A DNA stretch of 64,000 nt from Branchiostoma floridae (GCF_000003815.2 NC_049988.1:22745069-22809068); one strand, 5' to 3'. Counted from the stretch's first letter, positions 23,855 through 35,806 are shown. The notes: generated from the sequence alone by a model not told the origin. Numbers and translations are program-made.

Positions 23855-24840
23855 CTCAGACTACTTCTTGAAGTTCTTGGAACCTGACCTGTTATAGAAA
23901 GTATGAAGAACACTTAAGATTTGCTAAGGCATCATAACATTTGTTTTGTTGTTCTTGTATAGTGGACCCCTTGGAAATCAACTCCCAATAAGTTAGGCTA
24001 CCCACTTGTCTTGAGATCACTAAATAGATAAATTGAAACATACAAGATTTGACGAACACATGAAAGGACATCCTGTTGTCTATGACAACACGGCACTGGA
24101 TCATCCCCTAAGACTGACAATGTCAGTATCCTGAATAATTGAAGAGCAGCCCAAACTGGAGTGGACGCTCCTACCAGGCTGGAACAACTCTACTCTACTC
24201 TACTCATAATGTAATACTCAGTATTGGTGTTCCCTCAGACCTCTTCTTTAGCCTGAACTGTCAGAAATAGAAACAGAAATAGAATAAAATCCAGGATCTG
24301 CTGAAACACTACAACAAAAATTTAAAACAATTGACAGCAAATGGCTCCAAAAAAATCCCTCGGAACACTCTTTGATTCACAGCTCAGAAGGAATGAAATT
24401 TAATTAAAGGAAAACTGGCTGTCCGGATTTTGACAGAAACACCCTCAATGAGGGCCAAGAAACTCTTAAATATTGACAGGATGTTTTAATACTGACAGGA
24501 ACATCCTGTCAATATCTTCGACCGACTGAAAACATCTATCTACTACACAATAGGCGGACTCCTTCTCTCCTATCGGTATACTTTCCAACTTGTCCAAGAC
24601 GTATGAAGAAAATCCGATGCCCCCCACCCCATAAAAAAATCACGAAGCCAAGCAAAGGTGCTTTAAGTTACGGCTTAAATTAAGTCACACTTTGATGTTT
24701 CCCCTTACCTGTTGAATCTATGAAGAGTAAAACGCGCCGGTTGCACCAGCTAATGATTTCTGAGGGTAAAAGTAGTCAGTTCAGTCATGGCAGACGATAG
24801 TGTAGAACTTCGGACGTCCCGCCATTTTCTAAAGAGCGCA
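23855..24840 (-). promoter_or_regulatory. 5' UTR exons and probable promoter of the ARM gene
   Basis: On the minus strand a leader segment 23888-23855 follows an ACAG acceptor and joins the ATG exon. Upstream, a non-coding exon ends at 24709 with AACAG|GTAAGG. Its probable start is near 24828, where AAAATGGCGGGAC (24816-24828, minus) matches a YY1-type initiator found at many animal promoters. The start is inferred from this motif only. The intron between, 24708-23889, shows no gene. Confidence 0.5.
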
Positions 24841-25507
24841 GCCAAAAGCAACGAAAAAGTTGTATTTAATTTTTGGTCTTGCACAACATTATTATAAACG
24901 GATCAAAGATGGGAAGTGGGTGTTCCAGAAATAAACCAGAAATATTTTAATACTTGTATAATCTAGCTATATTAAGACATGTTAATCACCCTGAATAAAG
25001 TGGAACGAGTTTTTGAAGTTTTATTCGTTTTGATGCGATCATACGTACCAAACACGTTTGTAACAATGTAAGAAATGTTACACATCGAAATAAGCAAGAC
25101 TATAGAAATTAATTACCGTTAAGTGCTCATCTCAACAACAGATTGCCAATATCCATTGAAAAAAAGATGGACATAAACTGCAAATGAAGATAACCAAAAA
25201 AGGAATATTGGCGATGTCCTTGGTACTGACTGCGCATCATGCATCGGGACATCTGGCGGACAGAGTAATCACTGCAGCGTTCTTGCTATTTCCAGCTAGT
25301 TTTGCTGTAACGCGGTGATTTTGTCCTTTAGAAATATGTCATATTAGAAAATAGAGTAAAGCAAGATATAATGATATAGGTCGCAATGGCTGCACCCTAA
25401 ATTTGTTATGGTGAGGCAAACCATTTTCAATTCGACAAAAATCTTTCACATAACTTCATTGCGCAAAAGCTGTACAAGGTACAAAGCATGGCATCTACTG
25501 ATACATA

Positions 25508-25542
<35 letters not shown>

Positions 25543-25790
25543 ACGCATGTCTGTGTGTGTGTATGTGTGCACGCCTGTGTGTGCTGTGTTTTGACGTGCC
25601 TGACACCTGTCAATTACCGTTATTGACAAAGAACATGCCCATATTTAGTATCACTAATGGAGATCCCAATAAGACAAACAAACATGACTGAAATAAAAAA
25701 AAAAGTTATAAAACAAATATCTCTGTTTGAAATGTTGAACTAAATGTGAGTTACAATAGTACACAGCGCTATTTCATGGTACACATTATA
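24841..25790. other. Intergenic; (GT)n at 25512-25570
   Basis: Between the divergently placed ARM gene and lectin gene A. A GT microsatellite is at 25512-25541, with further GT-rich sequence to about 25570. The same GT-rich type recurs before other lectin 5' modules (48430, 54300). No gene seen. Confidence 0.5.
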
Positions 25791-25794
25791 TATT

Positions 25795-26105
25795 TTGCCC
25801 AAAATGGCAGTAAGGTTCTGCGACATCTCCAGAAAAACACGGATATTTAATGACTACACTGAGTTCTGACGCACAAACTTTTGATGTTTCTCCCACCCAG
25901 CCCAGATTAACTCCTTTTCCCAGAAAATTAGTCAGTCATTTGCAGAAAAACAAAATGCCATTCGCACCACCTGATGCCACGTCATCCCTCCAAATAAAGG
26001 CAAATTTGGTCTTACGTCTTCAGACTAATTAAGGTATTATTTGCTATATTCATGATTTTTCACAGTTATACACTACACGACGGCTGTCTGTACAGTACTG
26101 CCGAA
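25795..26105 (+). promoter_or_regulatory. Conserved 5' module of lectin gene A
   Basis: A block of about 230 bp repeated upstream of lectin genes A, D and E and as four orphan copies. Core words include 'tttaatgactacactgagtt', 'gatgtttctccc', 'cccagaaaattagtc', 'cttgcagaaaaacaaaatg' and 'gatgccacgtcatccctcc' (contains CACGTCAT, a CRE/UPR-like half site). It ends about 70 bp before the ATG, so it probably holds the promoter. Confidence 0.55.
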
Positions 26106-28644
26106 ATGTACGAGCAAGCAGAGCCGGTCCGGTCCCCTTTCTCGCGCCCTGACAGCGGCCAAACCAGCGGGCCGCCGCCCCAATCCCCTCCCGTCCGTCA
26201 GGGTGGTTCCCGCGGGCGTGGCCGCCATGGCAACGGCGCTTCTGGCAAGTCACAAGAAGAGCAAGAAGCATCTTCACACACGTACGAAGAAGCCGGGGCG
26301 GTGAAACGTCACGCAACGTACACGTCTGCAGGTAGCCGACGTTTTTGTTACTTGCCCTTTCAGTACAAAATAGGCATTTATTTGCACACTATTTTAGCAT
26401 GTTTTCAAGCAGAAATGGAGTATGATAATCTAAGGATACAGACACGTTGAAATATTAGACAATTTTCATGGTTTGAAATACCGGTGGTTATGTTCCCCGA
26501 GAAACGATATTCTACTTCTGATACCTTATATAAAGTATAAAGAAAGTCATTATCTAAAATCTTAGGGATGAAATTGAAAACAGATTTTGTTTAGGTTCAC
26601 GGGAATTTGATATATAGCACCTCTGTCTTTAGCATGAAGGTTCATCTGTGTTGGTGGAATACATTATAGAAAATTGCCTTCCAACACTGTAATAACTGTC
26701 ATTCTGTGAACAAGGTCCTCCGACATTGACCGAAAATTTCGGGGTAAACCTCTTTCTTTAGTTAATTTTGTATATCGTGGTTCGGTGTACATGGCTATAA
26801 TCGTGCGTGTACAGTGTATATCAAATTCTGTAGAATAACAACATGCTGTTGAAAATGCATTTCAATTTTAAATTGTTATTCGTTGTATCACATCTACCGC
26901 GGTCTAGATAAAAAGTGAGAATCTTCACCAATCGAAATTGTCTTTTCTTCGACCGTCCACGACCAAATATATCTTTATTCATTCACGTAAAGTTATAATC
27001 TCTACAGATCGCACATATCCGGGTGGAGCAAACGGCCGCCGTGCTCGCTGTAGCTTCATCCGCTCCCACCTCAGCTACATGGCCGCCGGCATTGCCGTAC
27101 TACTAAGCCTAGTTGCCTTGGGATTCACCCCTCTGACCGTCATGAATAACGAGGTAAACACTCTTGTACCGCAAAGCTATCTTTAAACATCTTTCTGCTC
27201 TTTCTGTTCTTATTTTTGAGTGACTACCAAGACAGAACATACTGCTGTTTTCCCTTAATTTTCTTTTTTGGTACTCTTTCATCTGTAGGAAATAAATCAA
27301 CTGTCCACCACTGTTGACGCCTTGAAGCTCAGCCAAGACGACATGTCCGCCACTGTTGACGCCTTGAAGCGTGACCAAGACGACATGCGCCAACTGTCCG
27401 CCACTGTTGACGCCTTGAACGCGATCAAGACGACATGTCCAACACTGTTGATGCCTTGAAGCGCGACCAAGATGATATGCGCCAACTGTCCACCACTGTT
27501 GACGCCTTGAAGCGTGACCAAGACGACATGCGCCAACTGTCCGCCACTGTTGACGCCTTGAAGCGCGACCAAGATGATATGCGCCAACTGTCCACCACTG
27601 TTGACGCCTTGAAGCGTGACCTGGACAGCCAAACCGCTGCCCTAGAGCAGCGTCTTCAAGAGATGAGTAAGATGCTGCGTAAGTTAGGTCTGAGTTTTTA
27701 GGTCTGTACTATTTTTGATGTTCTATTTGTCAACATCACAGAAATCAAACAAGCCTACTTTAGAGCACTATCATTATTCCAACGCAAGCATACTTTATGC
27801 ATGATAATATTTGACTAATTAATATTAGAGAGAGATATGTTCTTCCGATTAAATAAATGCAATGAACATTTTCAATACCACCGATATCCATTGAATTTCC
27901 TACGTCTGTTGTTGACTCAATTTTTTCCAGTATCTTGTCCTAAAGGTTACGCAGAGTTCCTTGGAATCTGCTACAAGGCCTTCAGCACATTGAAGACCTT
28001 CAGCGGAGCGGCCGCGGCCTGTGGTGAAGACGGCGGCACCCTCGCCATGCCCCGAGACGCTGGGACCAACGCCTTCCTGATCTCCCTGCACAATGCCGTG
28101 AGCTACGATGATCCCTTCTGGTTCGGCCTGCACGATCGGTGCGAAGAGGGAAGCTTTGAGTGGGTGGATGGTTCTGCACTTGGGACGTACAACAACTGGC
28201 ATCCGGGAGAACCAAACAACGCCGGGGGCCTCGAAGACTGCGTTCGTTACCTAGAATCCTCTGAAGACAAGTGGAACGACAGCATGTGCGATTGGAAGGC
28301 TGGCTTCATATGCCAGGCTTTCCCAGGTACTTTTTATACCAGTCCAACTATCCTTCAGCACACAAGACATACATTACTCTCCGTATAAACCATGTCAAAA
28401 CACATCCCTTCACATCTCTGTATCTGTATCTATATAGCCGGTATAACCGCCCTTCGGCGTAGCACGCCAGCTTCTGTATCTGTCTCTATATAGCCGGTAT
28501 AACCGCCCTTCGGCGTAGCACACCAGCTTCTGTATCTGTATCTATATATAGCCTGTATAACCGCCCTTCGGAGTAACACACCAGCTTCGCAGGCATGCCT
28601 GCTAATTCTGCTGATTCTGCTCTTTTTTTTCAGGACGTCCGTAG
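26106..28644 (+). CDS. C-type lectin A, type II membrane protein (frameshift in neck)
   Basis: Exons: 26106-26331 (cytoplasmic tail MYEQAEPVRSP..., 75 residues), 27008-27153 (DRTYPGG..., membrane helix AAGIAVLLSLVALGF), 27289-27666 (coiled-coil neck, STTVDALKRDQDDM repeats), 27931-28326 (CTLD) and 28634-28644 (RP stop). Phases 1-0-1-1 match all paralogues, except that the neck exon is one base short. A missing G near 27419-27421 shifts the frame to TGA at 27457-27459, giving about 180 residues with no lectin domain. The CTLD is otherwise intact: six cysteines of the long form, WFGLHD, EPN and WND. EPN plus WND predict calcium-dependent mannose/GlcNAc-type binding by the usual rule. Pseudogene, allele or sequencing error cannot be told apart here. 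Confidence 0.82.
28421..28595 (-). mobile_element. LINE 3'-tail repeats inside gene A last intron
   Basis: Three ~60-68-bp units carry 'atagccggtataaccgccc' and 'agcacgccagcttctg'. They are the inverse of the sequence following the LINE reverse-transcriptase fragment at 42005-42095. Reads as a minus-strand 3' terminus of the same LINE family. Confidence 0.65.
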
Positions 28645-29627
28645 GTGACAGGCGGAACTCTCACCACCACTGTACAGCGGCTCTCCAGCCATCTGCAGTA
28701 AAACTGACATGTAATATATTAAGTAAGGAATTGTATCAATGAATCTAACCAGAAAATCTTACAGCCTGGAAGTATAGCTGCAGTACATTCCAATATCACC
28801 TTCATCTGTATCTGCCGGTATTTATACGACGGCACCCCGTTGTGAAACTAACCTGTTAAATGTAAACACTGCACGAAAAGTGGATTTTTACCACTAGCGG
28901 CAAATGCCAGGCGTAAGTATCACGCTATATAAATGCCATACTTACCGGTATTTACCGCTATTGGTAAGTCCCACTATTGTTCTGAAAAACCCTGGTATTA
29001 TAACAATGTAAATGTGCCCCAAATAGCACATTTTTAGCATAATTTGACTTCTCAACACTCTTTCGGCCTTGTTGAGTAGAAAACTAAGACAAAGAAAGTA
29101 ATGGATAGAATGTGATGAAGCAGTAAGGAACGGGTACCAAAGGAATGAAGCACTTACAGCACCTTAGTTGTCACGCCATAATTTTCATAAAGAGAGGATT
29201 TACAGATCTTTTTGCGTTGGACAGGAGTTTTTCTTTTTCTTGAAGACCATTTCAGGAAAGGTAAAGCCTCTGGCTTATTCCCTGTGTGATAGCTTTTCCT
29301 TCAAAATGCTGAACAGTCAGGATAGACAAAGTGTAAGCGCTTATAAACGTTACTTATGACAACACGTTACTTCACTTTTTATAGTAGGATGAATTCCTTT
29401 TGTTGTAGTAAATGGACGCTCCTAGCAAAAGAAATAAAGTGACGTGAAATGAAATGAAGTGAAATGAAATGAAGTGAAGTGAAGTGAATGGACGAAAAAC
29501 GCAAAGTGGCAGAACTTGCATGTATTTATTGATGGACTTTCCTTTATAAGGAGCCTTTAACCAAGTTACAAATATTTTCTTGTTGTAATCCAAAGTTTGT
29601 AGACTGTGCTCATGTGAGCCTGAACCA
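28645..29627 (+). other. 3' flank of lectin A
   Basis: Shares blocks with the flank of cassette C at 43060-43640 ('accactagcggcaaatgcc', 'atcacgctatataaatgcc'). A (GAAGT/GAAAT)n tract is at 29436-29490. No further gene. Confidence 0.5.
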
Positions 29628-29676
29628 CTGAAGAAGCCACATAGGTGAAAACAGTCTGTGTGACAGACTAAATAAA
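29628..29676 (+). other. Hammerhead-like motif and AATAAA, copy 1
   Basis: CTGAAGA at 29628, a weak GCC/GGT stem II, then GAAAACAGTC, with AATAAA at 29671-29676. The most decayed of four copies; stem III no longer pairs. Confidence 0.35.
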
Positions 29677-29754
29677 AGTTGTAAACGGGAACTCTGCGAC
29701 TCCGGCTGTCTTACTGAGGGGTGACTGTGGTGAGAAAGTTGTATTATATACATA

Positions 29755-30180
29755 CACTTTATATATTTTACCCAAAATGGCAGTAAGGTTCTGCGACGTA
29801 AACATGGGGATTTAATGACTACACTGAGTTCTGACGCACAAACCTTTTGATGTTTCCCCTCCCAGCCGGGATTAACTCCTTTTCACAAAACATTAGTCTG
29901 TCATTTGCAGAAAAACAAAATGTCATTTGTATCACCTGATACCACGTCATACCTCTAGAAAGGGCAGATGTGGCCTTACTTCGTCAGACTAATCAAAACC
30001 TGACTAAAAACAATACATTAAGAACGGTAGATCATCATTTCCCTAGTCATAAACCATGTCAAAACATATCATCCCACATCTCATCCTTCACAGTTTTGTT
30101 CACATTCCATCACGTCCGTAGGCGACAGGCGGAACTCTCGCCACCACTGTACAACGGCTCTCAAGAGTAAGATTAACATG
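29755..30180 (+). pseudogene. Collapsed lectin-gene remnant
   Basis: The lectin 5' module (29760-29990: 'aatggcagtaaggttctgcg', 'gactacactgagttctgacg') is joined almost directly to a copy of the last-exon region ('cacgtccgtaggcgacagg', 'ggaactctcgccacca') at about 30110-30180. Tail, membrane, neck and CTLD exons are all missing. Most simply a duplicate that lost its body by deletion. Confidence 0.65.
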
Positions 30181-30296
30181 CAATACATTATAGAGAATTG
30201 CTAAACTTTCTTTCCAATACTAAGATAATGTAGGGACTTACCCCTAAATTTTCGGTCGATCTCCGTAGACCTTGTTCACAGAATGACCCTTTCTCT

Positions 30297-31254
30297 CCCT
30301 ATTCAGACCGGGTTTTTTTGGTCATCCCTGGCCCGGGGGGGGGGGGGGGGGGGGGTTTGAGGCCCTCCACTTCTAAGTCCCATAACTCTAAAACGACGTG
30401 CCGTAGGGCCACCAAATTTTTAGGACATGATATCGACATAATATCTGACAAGTATTTGACGTTTGACGTTACGTCGACGTAAGATGACGTAATTATGACG
30501 TCATCAATTTGATTAGATTGGCCAAACCCATGAAAAATGGGTATTCTCAGAAAACTTCAAGTTATGCTACAAAAGAGTAACAACAAGTGCAGATAACAGA
30601 ATTATAATGTTTATTACGACTTGCGTTGCCAATAGGAACATCAATGACGTCAATATGACGTCATAAAATGACGTCATGCACATCTAAGATACGAGTTGGG
30701 CTCCGCCATATTATATCCACCACCTTGAATTTTTAAAAATACTTTTTTTGCAACAAAAAATCCCAAAGGGCAATGGAAATAGACTAAATTCATCCATTTA
30801 GATGGTTTTTGATGAAAAAATACCAGGTAGTTACAAATTTTAAGGGATAATAAGCTTGTTATTATTGATCTGGCCATTCGGTCCGCCATCTTGGATTTTG
30901 GGCTGATGACGTCATCAAATTAGCATAATTTATGCATATATAATTATGAAAGATATGCTGAATAATATAAGATTTTATTTATGTAACAAAATCGCAGTAA
31001 TATAGCAAATAAATGTGAAAAATACATAGTTAGAACCAAAAATAGTGATTTTTGGCAAAACTGCCTGTCAACAAACGGTTGCCATGGTAACAAGAAAAAA
31101 TGGAAAATTTGTCAAACTTCGTAAAATTGTTGCTAACAATATTTTAGGAAAACTCACCAAATTTGGTGGCTCTAGCGTAAGCCGTTCTGGCGTTATAGGA
31201 CATCGAAGTTAGCGCGGGCCTCAAAAGCCCCCCCCCCCCCCGGTCTGAATAGGG
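30297..31254. mobile_element. ~960-bp TIR element rich in TGACGTCA palindromes
   Basis: Ends are CCCTATTCAGACCG and its inverse CGGTCTGAATAGGG, each followed inward by a G or C homopolymer (30338-30355 and 31229-31240). The interior has at least five GACGTCA palindromes (about 30495, 30644, 30655, 30668 and 30906) and no transposase. Non-autonomous DNA transposon; superfamily not assigned. Confidence 0.75.
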
Positions 31255-33592
31255 TTAACAGTTTGTCGAGTAGTAAAATAACATATGAGAATAGCGAATA
31301 AGCACCAAAGCAATGATGCAGTGGTAGACAGGCCAAAATTTAAAAAAATGTATATATGTACCACTAGTTAAACATGTCGATGTCAGGAGGTTCAACGTTT
31401 AACAAAATTATCAAATTGTCAATTTATTGATAACACCAACTTAGTGACTTATTTCTGTTGTTACAAAAGGAAAAGCGAGAAGCGCAATGTCCACGTGATC
31501 CCTTTTGGTCCTTCTTGGCTTTTCATTTGAAGATGAATAAGGAGCTCAAGCAAACATGGATCATCGAAAACGATATCTCAAATTTGTAAATTATTCTAGA
31601 AAGATTCAAATATGATTGCTCAGCACATAGAATGGTGCGTGACTTGTAGAGACTGGGGTCTGTTTCGTATATTCATATTTCATATATCTGAACAAAAAGG
31701 CCTTTGCTGTTTTGTTTACGTTTTCTATGCTATTCGAAGTATAATTCCGTGCCTGTCTGCCCTCCCCTGAAGGAATAGTCCGTGCCAGCTCTCAAATCTT
31801 AATTGACCAATCACATCTCATCATTAGCATAATGACATACAGTCAGCATATTAAACCTATAATATCACATATGTATTACGTTATACATAAACATATATAC
31901 ACGCTGCATTTTGCCTGATGATAAGCGATCAGCTCGCAGTCGCGGTAAACACGCCCAGAAAGCTGTAGCTACCTAGAACTCGAGTCGCATCTTCAGGAAG
32001 CAGTAACGTCTTGAGTCGCATCTTCAGGGAGCGGTAACTTCTTGAGTTACATCTTCAGAGGTCGCGCGTGAGTAGAGATATCTGAAATTTAATCTTTATT
32101 GTTTTCCCTGAATACTAGCTTGCGCCTCTAATTCTGAAGTAGCTTTTTTCATCAACAAAATAGTTTGGGCGTGTCCTTTCGACAACAGTTTTAAACCAGA
32201 TAGACTACTTCTTGGTATTTATTTACGCGGATTAATACCTGTCGTTGTTTATTGTCCCTAATGACATTTTACACATGGTGGGTGAATCCCAAACTGTGAA
32301 AAAGTACAATATCTCTAGAAAATCATTTCATGAGAAGCATGTATGAAAGGTACACGTCAGCAACAAGCTCAGCTAATACAGTAGGTAGGGACTTCAAAGC
32401 TCCGTGTTGATTGGATTTGTCTGCTACTCCCAGCCTCCTTCGTGGCTTTCCACGGGCGTTGGCGGTTATTTTTTGAGAGGCGTGATTTGCTATTTTCAAG
32501 ATATTCAGGCCAGACGGTTTTTATACAGGTAAGGCCTTATGCGGACAGATCGGGAGTGAATAAGGGATGAAGTAATGGAGTGAGGGAGAGAGGGTGGTAG
32601 GGATAGGTTTGTGGACGGGCATGTATTGTATGCGGTTGGACAATCATTGCATGTGTTCGTTCTGCTCGGATATCAGGATAAAGCCGATAGTATGGGGTGG
32701 GTATTGCGCCCCTCACATTAGGCGCGATTCGATCGGACGACCAGTCTGCGAGCTCTAAATTACGAGGAGGCATGACCCTGATGCCGACGAAGAAATGACA
32801 GAGTTTCCCCCTTCCCTCCCCTGAGGGTAATGTGAAATATCGAAGATATTTCAGGATTGCTCAATCTTTCATATTAACATTCACACTACTTGCTGCAATG
32901 TGACATGTGAGATGAAGATATCTGAAGGAAACAGACGTTGCTGCGAACAAACATCTCCTTGCCTAATGTTTTACATGATGTGCTGTGGCTTCTCTCAATT
33001 TGACTAAATCATGTAGTTCTTATTAGTCGGTTGCCTTGACGATTGGATTTGCACATAAGAAGAACGCGTAAGCTTGTGCGATTGGTTGATTGTAATGATG
33101 TAATATCCAGGCAGGAGAATTGGTCAGGGGTTATTTCAGTGATACTTTCAGGCGTTTTCTGTGTTTCGACGGCGCTATGTATTGCTGTACGCTTTCTTTA
33201 CGCTGTCCTTCCACATATGTGTTTGATAATCATTACCTCCATGAAAAATGGAGGTATAGTTTTGGCTCCGTGTGTCTGTGTGTGCGCGCATCCAGAACAA
33301 TAACTTAAACCTCAGGATGAATTGTGATGATATTTAGTATGTGGGTAGATGTTCTTTAGCAGCGGTCATTGTCGATAATGGGCCTCATGGTGGTTGACCT
33401 CAGTACTGCAACAGAAACGTATTTTTGTATCTTTTGCCCTGGATTTGTTTATTTGTTTATTAAAATTTACCACAAAAGTGGAAGGGGCGGGGGAACAGGT
33501 GGTGACACCATTGCTGGCCCTCGCCTCGACATAAAAATACAATAGTTACAGCAGATAAGAATGATACAAAACGACATAAACAATCGATCAGA
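31255..33592. other. Intergenic stretch without a recognised gene
   Basis: Contains a 33-bp tandem triplet at about 31978-32060 ('gagtcgcatcttcagg' units) and a MITE half at 32698-32830. I see no exon of the lectin type. Confidence 0.4.
32698..32830. mobile_element. Half copy of the CCCCTCACATTAGGCGC MITE
   Basis: Matches the left arm and centre of the complete palindromic element at 41194-41383 ('cacattaggcgcgattcgat', 'gagctctaaattacgagg', 'tgccgacgaagaaatgaca') but lacks the right arm. Confidence 0.65.
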
Positions 33593-33893
33593 CTACCGAG
33601 CCCTTAAATCCTGACAGGAGGCGCACTTACATGCAGAAGACCAGGTACAGAGGTTATCGGAAACAAAGTGGCTTCTGAATCTATCAACAATAGATTTCAA
33701 AAGTAGCTGTTTGAAAGACAATAAGTCGGACTGGTGCGACGACACAGCTCCTATGCTGCGAATTCTGACATCAAGCTTGTTCCATTCGGTAACTAACCGT
33801 GGCACGTATGACATAGCAAATGTAGATGTTTTACAGCGACATGGCATCACGATGTGCTGTGCTCCTGATTTTGTAGAGGCACGTAGATTTTAA
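33593..33893 (-). mobile_element. LINE reverse-transcriptase C-terminal fragment
   Basis: Minus-strand frame with RCKTSTFAMSYVPRLVTEWNKL, the pattern of LINE ORF2 C-termini (N-x-F-x-x-S-Y/F-x-P-R-x-x-x-x-W-N-x-L), ending near CASCQDLRAR. Heavily truncated; clade not assigned. Confidence 0.6.
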
Positions 33894-34492
33894 GGAAGAA
33901 GGTTTGGGCTCGTGCCGCTAGCAACTTGCTGGTGATCCGCAGGGTGATTTGCTAAACCTTTTTAGAGGGATATCTGCGAAAATTGATATTCGACATACAG
34001 GTAGCATAGACAAAAATACATATAATGAGATATAACTTATGCAAGTCAGCACTAAAGTTACATAATTAATCTTTAAAAGTCTATCATTCCATTTTTTTCC
34101 ATTATAGAAGTTTAATGCATGTAACGCATCGTATTCATAAGATATTTATGGCTTTATATGCATTTATAGATACCAATTATGGAAACTAGTGCTTAATTTG
34201 TCTTCGAAACAAAACAGTACAGGTTCCAAATCACAGCGATACACACATCTGCTATAAAGACAGATACTTCTCTGATTGCCGTGGCTCTGTTTTTCCCAGG
34301 TCAGATTACAATAATCAGTTATCCCTCTAGTACCGCTCCCAGGAATATGCATTCAAGATTTTCGATAAATATCTTGCTGTCATTCGAAATTAAAAAAAAT
34401 AGATTATACCACTTCTAACCTTTTTTTATAAAACTAATGGAACATGAATTAAGAATTAATCATAGTTTACTTGTATTACCTGTAATCTACTT
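33894..34492. other. No gene seen
   Basis: AT-rich sequence without repeats or frames I can support. Confidence 0.35.
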
Positions 34493-34950
34493 TCATATCA
34501 TTGTATTTATTTGTCTTTGTATCCTTTGTTGAGCTCCCTTGGAAATCGGTTTGACTGACAACCCAACCCTATTCAGATTTTTTTTGCAAAATCTGGGCAG
34601 TTTAGGTGTGGCTAAGGTAGGTAAAACTCTGTGCTTTTTGATTAACTTAGAAATACCTCTGTCCGTTTCGGGGCTTTCCACATCCCCATTGGATAGTGGA
34701 ATGATCGTCAGTCTGCCGTTTAAATCCGCAAGGACCAATGATCAGGGGCTATCTGAAGAGTAACCGTACAAAATCTGTCGGAATTACTGATAACTCGTAC
34801 GTGACCGATCCTATGCTGGACACGTAGGGGAACACCCTGTTTGTGGATTTGGGGAAGGCCGTAGAAAGTTGGGTGCTGTTCCGAAGTGGGGTAGAGTCTT
34901 AGGAGGGCTACGTATGGAACTTTCAGGCACTTGGGACATAGCACCACCAC
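34493..34950 (-). mobile_element. Penelope-like retroelement RT fragment
   Basis: On the minus strand the peptide FYGLPQIHKQGVPLR matches the RT motif FYGLPKIHK-x-G-x-PLRP characteristic of Penelope-like elements. The frame is decayed on both sides. The end at about 34713-34765 is repeated inverted at 35603-35655 ('gatcattggtcct', 'agatagcccctgatc'), as expected of remnants with flanking inverted repeats. Confidence 0.6.
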
Positions 34951-35052
34951 CCCGCAACAAAATATTTAGCTCCTGTAACTAAAACAACAGGAACTAATTG
35001 ACTCATTTGCATTTATTAGCTTTGTTTCTCATTAAAATCCGAAATTGTTTTC

Positions 35053-35396
35053 AGCTTCACTTTGCCTTACCTTTTATCTATTGGAATCCAAATTTTCCAG
35101 TTTCTTTTAGATCACTTTGCCTTACCTTTTTTTCTATTGGAATCCAAATTTTCCAGTTTCTTCTAGATCACTTTGCCTTACCTTTTTTCTTTTGGAATCC
35201 AAAGTTTCCAGTTTCTTCCAGATCACTTTGCCTTACCTTTTATCTATTGGAATCCAAATGTTCCAGGTTTCTTCCAGATCACTTTGCCTTACCTTTTTTT
35301 TCTATTGGAATCCAAAGTTTCCAGTTTCTTCCAGATCACTTTGCCTTACCGTTTTTTTTTCTATTGGAATCCAAAGTTTCCAGTTTCTCCTAGATC
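35053..35396. repeat. ~58-bp tandem repeat, six units
   Basis: Unit: 'agatcactttgccttacc', poly-T, 'ctattggaatccaaa' and 'ttccagtttcttc'. About six head-to-tail units. Each unit contains ATTGG (inverted CCAAT) and a pyrimidine tract ending in CCAG. It lies about 400 bp upstream of the first exon of lectin B. Confidence 0.85.
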
Positions 35397-35806
35397 ACCA
35401 GAAAACTAGTCGATGCTAGTTGAAACATCTGACCGTTTCCAAAATCATATCCAGCTTGAATAACTACTTTCTGGCATATCGTAATAGCTGGAAGTCTAAT
35501 CTTCATCGACGTAATGTATGTAATCCTATAGGAAAGTGGAAGAAAACGAAGTTGTCATTATCTCAAGAATCAACTTTTATCAAGAGACCGATTTTATGCG
35601 GTTAGTCTTCAGATAGCCCCTGATCATTGGTCCTCTCGGCTTCAAACGGCAGACTGACCGTTTCCAAAATCATATCCAGTTGCTTGAGTAACTACTTTTT
35701 GGATTACATACATTACAGACATACAAAGGAACTGTTAAGTCTCACCCATAGAACAACCAACAGCGATCCCAACATCAGTCCATACGTTGTTACACACGAG
35801 CTGACT

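Noticed and set aside
30297-31254. piggyBac-type assignment because of the terminal CCC and right-hand TTAA
   Set aside because: TTAA is present only on the right side; the left flank reads TCTC, so no target duplication supports it.
35636-35806. Upstream in-frame extension of lectin B
   Set aside because: No ATG before 35807 in this frame, and the sequence is part of the inverted repeat around the Penelope-like piece.
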